Positions 5,960 through 9,576 of a stretch of DNA of 9,576 nt are shown here, piece by piece; within the stretch, counting starts at the first letter, position 1; the number at the start of each line of letters is the position of its first letter. Made by a program: the position numbers and the translations under genes. A model generated the notes under the pieces. It had not been told where the DNA came from. It ran no database searches and worked only from the letters and a program-made list of their open reading frames with translations. This stretch comes from Candidatus Eisenbergiella stercorigallinarum (lineage in GTDB: Bacteria > Bacillota > Clostridia > Lachnospirales > Lachnospiraceae), in assembly GCA_019120525.1 (NCBI GenBank), contig DWUW01000012.1, forward strand, positions 1 through 9,576. The letters run 5' to 3'.

Positions 5960-7945
5960 TCATTCCTTTGCCGCCGCTTCGGACTTTTCTCTCATCAGAA
6001 TGGGCATGAACAGCCCTCCCTGCACGCTCCGCGCGATGAAATGACAGTATTCTCCCGTAACGGTCTCGTACCAGTCGGAAAACGGGACGCGGCTTCCTGT
6101 ATTCTGAAGGAAATGCGCCACCGGGGCGATCAGCTTCTGCGAAGTCTCCCTGTCCTTCGCCATGGCCGCGCACCAGAGGATCCAGTCGCTCTTGGTATAG
6201 TCCCTGCGGCTGTCTAACGGCACGCCGTATTCATTGGTCTTCTTCACGTACCAGTCCAGCTCCTTCTCGTATACCTCATCGGAAAACAGCCCGCTTCCGA
6301 AGAATCTGTCCCAGACCAGGTTGTATTTCAGGCTCCAGCTGTCCGGTTTTCCGAAGGCCAGCGCATAATGGCCGTCCGCCCTGGCCCGTTTCTCCCAGTC
6401 CGCCGCCATCTCCTGCGCCAGCCGGTGATATTCCTGCGCTTCCTCCTTCCGTCCGAACCGTCCCGCAAGCCGCGCATACGCCTCGATGCCGAGGATCGCC
6501 TTGGCGGACAGGTTCACATTATGGGAAAGATGTCCGGCAAAATCATCCGTGCAAAGCTGTTCTCCCGGATCGGCCCCGTAGCGGATCAGATACTGCGTCC
6601 ACTGCTTCAGGGTTTCCATATACGGCGCAGCGAAATCTCCCTTTCCGTCCAACATGCACACGGCTTCCGTGAGGATCAGCATGTTGCCGCATTCCTCCAC
6701 GGGCATCTGGTAACGGTGGTCATAGATATCGCTTCCCGCCGGCCAGAAATAAAGCGGAGGGTAAACCGCTCCCTGCTCTCCCGAATGCTGTCTTCTCTTT
6801 TCCCAGGAAAGCCCGTATACCTGCCCCCAGGCATAAGGGTATCTGCCCACATCATGGGGCGCGAAATCATACTCCCACACCGGGCAGTCCGCGAACCGGA
6901 ACACGGGGCGCAGCATGCCCTTCACATATTCCGTGTCAAAAAGCAGGAAAAGCGGTACGGAAGGATAGCTCACATCCACCGTGCCAATGCAGCCGTTGGA
7001 ATCGTTTTCCTTGGAAAGGAAGATCAGGTTCCCTTCTTCGTCCGTGATCAGCTTATGGGCCGCGAACGCATGCCGGTAAGCGAAGCAGCACAGAAGGGCA
7101 TAGTCCTCTCCTCCCGTCTCTTCCGCTTTCCGGACAAGCTCCTCATCCAGCGCTTCCGCCCGCGCAAGCACAGCCTCCCGGTCCGCAAGGCTGGCCCCGA
7201 CCGCTTCCAGGATATCCGCATACCGTAAGGTCCAGTACGCCTTTCTCCACTGTCCGAAATAGTTGATGGAAAGCAGATCGTCATAGGCGATCACAAGCCC
7301 TGCCCTGCGCTTTTCTGTTCCGAGGCTCAGCCGGCAGCGCAGATTTCCGTTCTTTTCATCATAGAAAAGCTCCCCTTCTTCCGCTGCCAGATATGCATAT
7401 CCCCAGTCTATGGTCACATGGTCTCCGCTGTTTCCCAGCGGCCGCTGGAACGCGTTCCCCATCCAGGCATAGGAAAAGGCCGGCTCCCCTTCCGTCTTCT
7501 CCCGGCTTCCGGTTCCCCCCACAAGAGGCTCTTTTCTGCTCTGAACCAGATCGGAGGAAGCCAGGAAATCCACATGCACCTCGCAGTCCGTTTTTCTTTC
7601 CATGACAAAGTCCACATAGGTGCACGGCCTGGACACCAGCACCGGATCGTCCGCCAGAAGCGGCGACGTGAACCGCACTGTCAGGATGATCTTCTCATTT
7701 TCAAACCGATACTCCGTGGACGTGGGAGTGACTTCGACCTCCTTCTGCGGGATAACCTCATGGTATTCCCGGTCCCCCAGGAAACAGGAAACCGCTCCGT
7801 CCACGGTCACATAACCGCGCATCTGCTGGCGCGCGCCGCACCAGTGCTCCGGATCGGCGTCATAAAGATGATCCGCGCCTGACCAGATGGAAAAATAAGG
7901 ATCGTGAAGAACCAGCGGAATGCTGGCTGCCCGTTTGACTTTCAT
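5960..7945 (-). CDS. GtaA-like protein (DUF5127/DUF4965/DUF1793), putative glycosidase or glutaminase
   Basis: A 661-residue protein of the superfamily named after fungal glutaminase GtaA: an N-terminal beta-rich domain (about 1-230), a middle DUF4965 part and a C-terminal helical barrel (about 235-655). Recognisable segments are DLLSINYFGQWRKAYWTLRY (223-242), YPYAWGQVYG (369-378), EECGNML (417-423), CTDDFAGHLSHNVNLSAK (465-482) and FSDWYETVTG (622-631). Glutaminase activity is known only for fungal members; the bacterial substrate is unknown, and the fold and the cre site upstream suggest a carbohydrate role (inference). There is no signal peptide, so it should act in the cytoplasm, unlike the secreted fungal enzymes. 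The start at 7945 is preferred over an ATG nine codons upstream because GGAGGG lies five bases before it. It follows the Dabb gene by 133 bases and probably shares its promoter, although an AT-rich stretch at about 7975-8035 could hold another. Confidence 0.85.
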   Translation of the reverse strand: MKVKRAASIPLVLHDPYFSIWSGADHLYDADPEHWCGARQQMRGYVTVDGAVSCFLGDREYHEVIPQKEVEVTPTSTEYRFENEKIILTVRFTSPLLADDPVLVSRPCTYVDFVMERKTDCEVHVDFLASSDLVQSRKEPLVGGTGSREKTEGEPAFSYAWMGNAFQRPLGNSGDHVTIDWGYAYLAAEEGELFYDEKNGNLRCRLSLGTEKRRAGLVIAYDDLLSINYFGQWRKAYWTLRYADILEAVGASLADREAVLARAEALDEELVRKAEETGGEDYALLCCFAYRHAFAAHKLITDEEGNLIFLSKENDSNGCIGTVDVSYPSVPLFLLFDTEYVKGMLRPVFRFADCPVWEYDFAPHDVGRYPYAWGQVYGLSWEKRRQHSGEQGAVYPPLYFWPAGSDIYDHRYQMPVEECGNMLILTEAVCMLDGKGDFAAPYMETLKQWTQYLIRYGADPGEQLCTDDFAGHLSHNVNLSAKAILGIEAYARLAGRFGRKEEAQEYHRLAQEMAADWEKRARADGHYALAFGKPDSWSLKYNLVWDRFFGSGLFSDEVYEKELDWYVKKTNEYGVPLDSRRDYTKSDWILWCAAMAKDRETSQKLIAPVAHFLQNTGSRVPFSDWYETVTGEYCHFIARSVQGGLFMPILMREKSEAAAKE

Positions 7946-8078
7946 TTTGCCCTCCTTTTCAGCCCTTTGCATGACAGCAAAAATTTTCTTTCATTTATCT
8001 TTTTACTATATCTTTACCCAGGATTCAATAAGCGCCGCACATTTTGAAAAATTGTTCATGGAAATGGCCGCAGGCGGA

Positions 8079-8399
8079 TCAACGTCCCGCGCCGTCCGGG
8101 CAATGATAGTCCATGCATGCCCTGCTCTTTGTAAAGGGACGTACTCTCTCGTCCGCCACTTTGACGTGTTTGGGATTTTGGGAATATGCCTTCAGCGCCT
8201 CCTCATCTGTGAACGTGGAATCCAGCATCACGTCCGCTGTGGAAGAAGGCAGATATTCCACCTGTACATGGATGTCCACAAGCCCCGGGATTTCCCCGCG
8301 GAGCCCTTCAAGCCCTTCCCGGATCCCCTGTCTGATCTTCTGTTTTTCTTCCTCTGAAAACTCATCCTTCAGCTGCCATAAAATAACATGCTTTACCAT
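8079..8399 (-). CDS. Dabb-family (stress-responsive A/B barrel) protein
   Basis: Small 106-residue protein with the Dabb pattern: N-terminal strand MVKHVILWQLKD, a long amphipathic helix (about 15-34), the strand VDIHVQVEYLP, then TFTDEEALKAYSQNPKHVKVADERVRPF and a closing strand SRACMDYHC. Dabb proteins form dimeric ferredoxin-like barrels; some bind or convert small molecules, but most bacterial ones have no known reaction, and none can be assigned here. The ATG at 8399 is chosen because AAGGAG lies seven bases upstream; the frame runs open a further 39 codons but that part is leader sequence with unrelated composition. It is the first gene after a strong promoter with a cre site and probably forms a unit with the GtaA-like gene. 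Confidence 0.85.
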   Translation of the reverse strand: MVKHVILWQLKDEFSEEEKQKIRQGIREGLEGLRGEIPGLVDIHVQVEYLPSSTADVMLDSTFTDEEALKAYSQNPKHVKVADERVRPFTKSRACMDYHCPDGAGR

Positions 8400-8432
8400 T
8401 TCTTTCTCCTTCCGTATTTTTCTTCTCATCCC

Positions 8433-8449
8433 GGGCCGCCGGCAGGCCC
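8433..8449 (-). other. GC-rich hairpin in the Dabb leader
   Basis: GGGCC (8433-8437) and GGCCC (8445-8449) can form a 5-bp stem around a 7-base loop in the ~80-base leader between the predicted start near 8481 and the gene. It is not followed by a T run on the transcribed strand. No riboswitch class is recognised. Confidence 0.3.
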
Positions 8450-8487
8450 AGTCCTCCGCCGCGCCTCCGGTTTTTCCCTTCCGCTTC

Positions 8488-8516
8488 ATTATCTCAAAAC
8501 GTGTTATCGCTGTCAA
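8488..8516 (-). promoter_or_regulatory. Near-consensus promoter of the Dabb/GtaA-like unit
   Basis: On the minus strand TTGACA (8516-8511) and GATAAT (8493-8488) are separated by exactly 17 bases, with a start expected near 8481. The -35 overlaps the last codon and stop of the cotH remnant upstream. Confidence 0.8.
8502..8515 (-). promoter_or_regulatory. cre operator for CcpA overlapping the -35
   Basis: TGACAGCGATAACA on the minus strand matches the classical cre consensus TGWNANCGNTNWCA at every defined position. It covers most of the -35 and half of the spacer, a position at which bound CcpA would repress. The presence of a CcpA homologue in the genome cannot be seen here. Confidence 0.72.
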
Positions 8517-9368
8517 TTTTTCCCTGCCCGTTCCTTTTTTTGAACATAAGGGGCAATCAGCTTTTCCGTCTGGCGAAGGGTATCTTCAAACCGACCGTTT
8601 TCAAAGGCATGATCCTTCCTTCCGCCGGGGTGTTGATGGGGTAGTTGATGAGAATGTTGGGATCTTTGATAGGGTCGGTCATGCCCAGAGCATAGGTGCC
8701 GAAGGCCAGGTTATAATCCCAGGGCAGGATGCTTAGAACACCGTCTTCCTCATATAAAAAGTAATTGTGCCCGGTATGGCCCAGATAGCTGTCCCAATTC
8801 ATCACAAAAACCTGCACGGTGAAATACCGCAGCACCTCGTCCACGTTGACGGCGGTTTCCAGGTTCTCGCCGGTGGACAGGGTTTTTAGCGCCTCGATCA
8901 CCCGTTTCTGATCGGCTTCCGATACCTTGAACCTGGCGTTTTCAAAGATCCCGGGATAACTGTCCGGGTCATCGTCGATATATCGCAGCGCCACATCGGC
9001 GTTTTCCGCATTCAGGGAACGGTAATCCGGCTTGTACAGCTTCCCGTAATCATTCCCGAAATTCCGGCGGGCAAAGAATTGTTGCCCTTTGCCCGCAGCC
9101 CGATATTATGAAACGCTTCTCCGTCGATTTCGACGGTGCAGGCCACATATTCTTCGCCTTCGGCGTCTGCGATAAAAGCGCCCCAGTCCGCAATTTGGAT
9201 ATCAATGGCGTGCACACGGCTGTCGTCAAACAACCGGGTCACATATCCTGGGTTGGCGCTGGCTTTGGGGATCCCCAGCTGTTCTCCGAACATCAGCAAT
9301 ATTGTCAGCATGGCAGCCAAAACCGCCGCGCCGATACAAATCCGGTCAATATACTTATGCTTTACCAT
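8513..9368 (-). pseudogene. Decayed CotH-kinase family gene in three frames
   Basis: CotH-type proteins are atypical protein kinases; in Bacillus CotH phosphorylates spore-coat proteins. The remnant starts at an ATG four bases after the upstream gene and reads MVKHKYIDRI, a membrane anchor (about 9-27), VHAIDIQIADW and GLRAKGNN (to about 9078). Coding then continues in another frame from about 9075: FARRNFGNDYGKLYKPDYRS, YFTVQVFVMNWDSYLGHTGH and SILPWDYNLAFGTYALG, up to INTPAEGRIM (about 8608). From there a third frame gives AFENGRFEDTLRQTEKLIAPYV and stops at 8513-8515. Relative to the family (from memory) the segment between KGNNS and FARRNFG is missing, as is the one between GRIM and AFENGRFE, and the C-terminus is short. 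The total is about 284 codons, so no functional kinase is expected. Sequencing error cannot explain missing sequence, though it could affect the frame. Confidence 0.85.
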
Positions 9369-9372
9369 CGCC

Positions 9373-9576
9373 TTATCCCATGTAGTCGCCGTTATAGGAA
9401 ACCAGCACCACCCGGGACACGCCCGGCATAGCCTCCAGCTCATTGACAAAGGCGCTGCTGTCCTCTTTCAGGCGGACTTCGTAATTCAGTTCCACACAGC
9501 CGTTGTCCACGCTCTTGCTTTTGAGATTCAGCCGCCTGACCTGAGATTTGACAAAAATCCGCGCCTGTTCCTCAAT
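9373..9576 (-). CDS. C-terminal end of a DUF4956-like membrane protein (partial)
   Basis: The last 67 codons of a gene that continues beyond the right edge, ending with TAA at 9373-9375. The visible part is a small soluble domain: SVDNGCVELNYEVRLKED, then FVNELEAMPGVSRVVLVSYN and a short tail. A strand-helix-strand ending of this kind is found at the C-terminus of DUF4956/MgtC-like membrane proteins, which commonly precede cotH-type genes, often with a VTC-type polyphosphate polymerase (family and context knowledge). It stops four bases before the cotH remnant's ATG, so the two were once translationally coupled. The membrane part lies outside the window, so the call is tentative. Confidence 0.6.
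   Translation of the reverse strand: MEEQARIFVKSQVRRLNLKSKSVDNGCVELNYEVRLKEDSSAFVNELEAMPGVSRVVLVSYNGDYMG

Noticed and set aside
6368..7228. Open frame of 286 codons on the plus strand inside the GtaA-like gene
   Set aside because: Antisense shadow with no ribosome binding site or recognisable domain.
7946..7972. ATG nine codons upstream as the start of the GtaA-like gene
   Set aside because: The GGAGGG sequence lies inside that extension and is correctly spaced for the ATG at 7945.
8400..8516. N-terminal extension of the Dabb protein by 39 residues
   Set aside because: This region contains the promoter -10 and leader, and the family begins at MVKHVILWQL, which has its own ribosome binding site.
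1..9576. CRISPR array, insertion sequence or phage integration site
   Set aside because: No regularly spaced repeats, transposase or integrase coding sequence, or attachment-site-like direct repeats were seen on either strand.

Overview
The window looks like a GC-rich (roughly 55-60%) genome of an anaerobic Bacillota, most probably class Clostridia and Lachnospiraceae-like. I base this on strong GGAGG-type ribosome binding sites, sigma-A style promoters, a CcpA-type cre operator, a CotH-type gene, a CsoR/P1B-ATPase pair and a Bacillus-type succinate dehydrogenase/fumarate reductase. The placement is inference; no rRNA, tRNA or housekeeping marker is present.

Left end (1-566): the first ~175 bases are visibly AT-richer than the rest and hold no gene I can support. 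A minus-strand ORF (176-535) has convincing codon use in its C-terminal two thirds but no recognisable family and no clear start. From 567 a plus-strand promoter and a hairpin leader precede a three-gene operon (668-3555): a diheme cytochrome b membrane anchor, the flavoprotein and the iron-sulfur protein of a quinone-linked succinate dehydrogenase/fumarate reductase. All substrate residues and all eleven cluster cysteines are visible, but the histidine that normally binds FAD covalently is glutamine.

Middle (3566-5952, minus strand): a metal-homeostasis module made of a P1B-type heavy-metal ATPase without an N-terminal metal-binding domain and a CsoR-type repressor. Each gene is preceded by a 16-bp ATACC-N6-GGTAT operator; the ATPase site abuts a near-consensus promoter. 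Each gene ends at a palindromic element with the same arms (GTAACAGTTCAGCC and its complement). One is a 31-bp hairpin that contains the ATPase stop codon; the other is a 69-bp version whose loop carries two further hairpins.

Right part (5960-8516, minus strand): a probable transcription unit of a Dabb-family A/B-barrel protein followed by a large cytoplasmic protein of the GtaA-like (DUF5127/DUF4965/DUF1793) superfamily. Its promoter carries a 14-bp sequence that matches the CcpA cre consensus at every defined position, which suggests catabolite repression. Beyond it (8513-9368) lies a decayed cotH-family gene spread over three reading frames with two apparent internal deletions, preceded by the C-terminal end of a DUF4956-like membrane protein that runs off the right edge.

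The most useful second looks are the FAD-site substitution, the two-form palindromic element at gene ends, the ATPase with a CPC motif but a His-Asn signature in the last helix, the cre-controlled GtaA-like unit, and the anatomy of the cotH decay.
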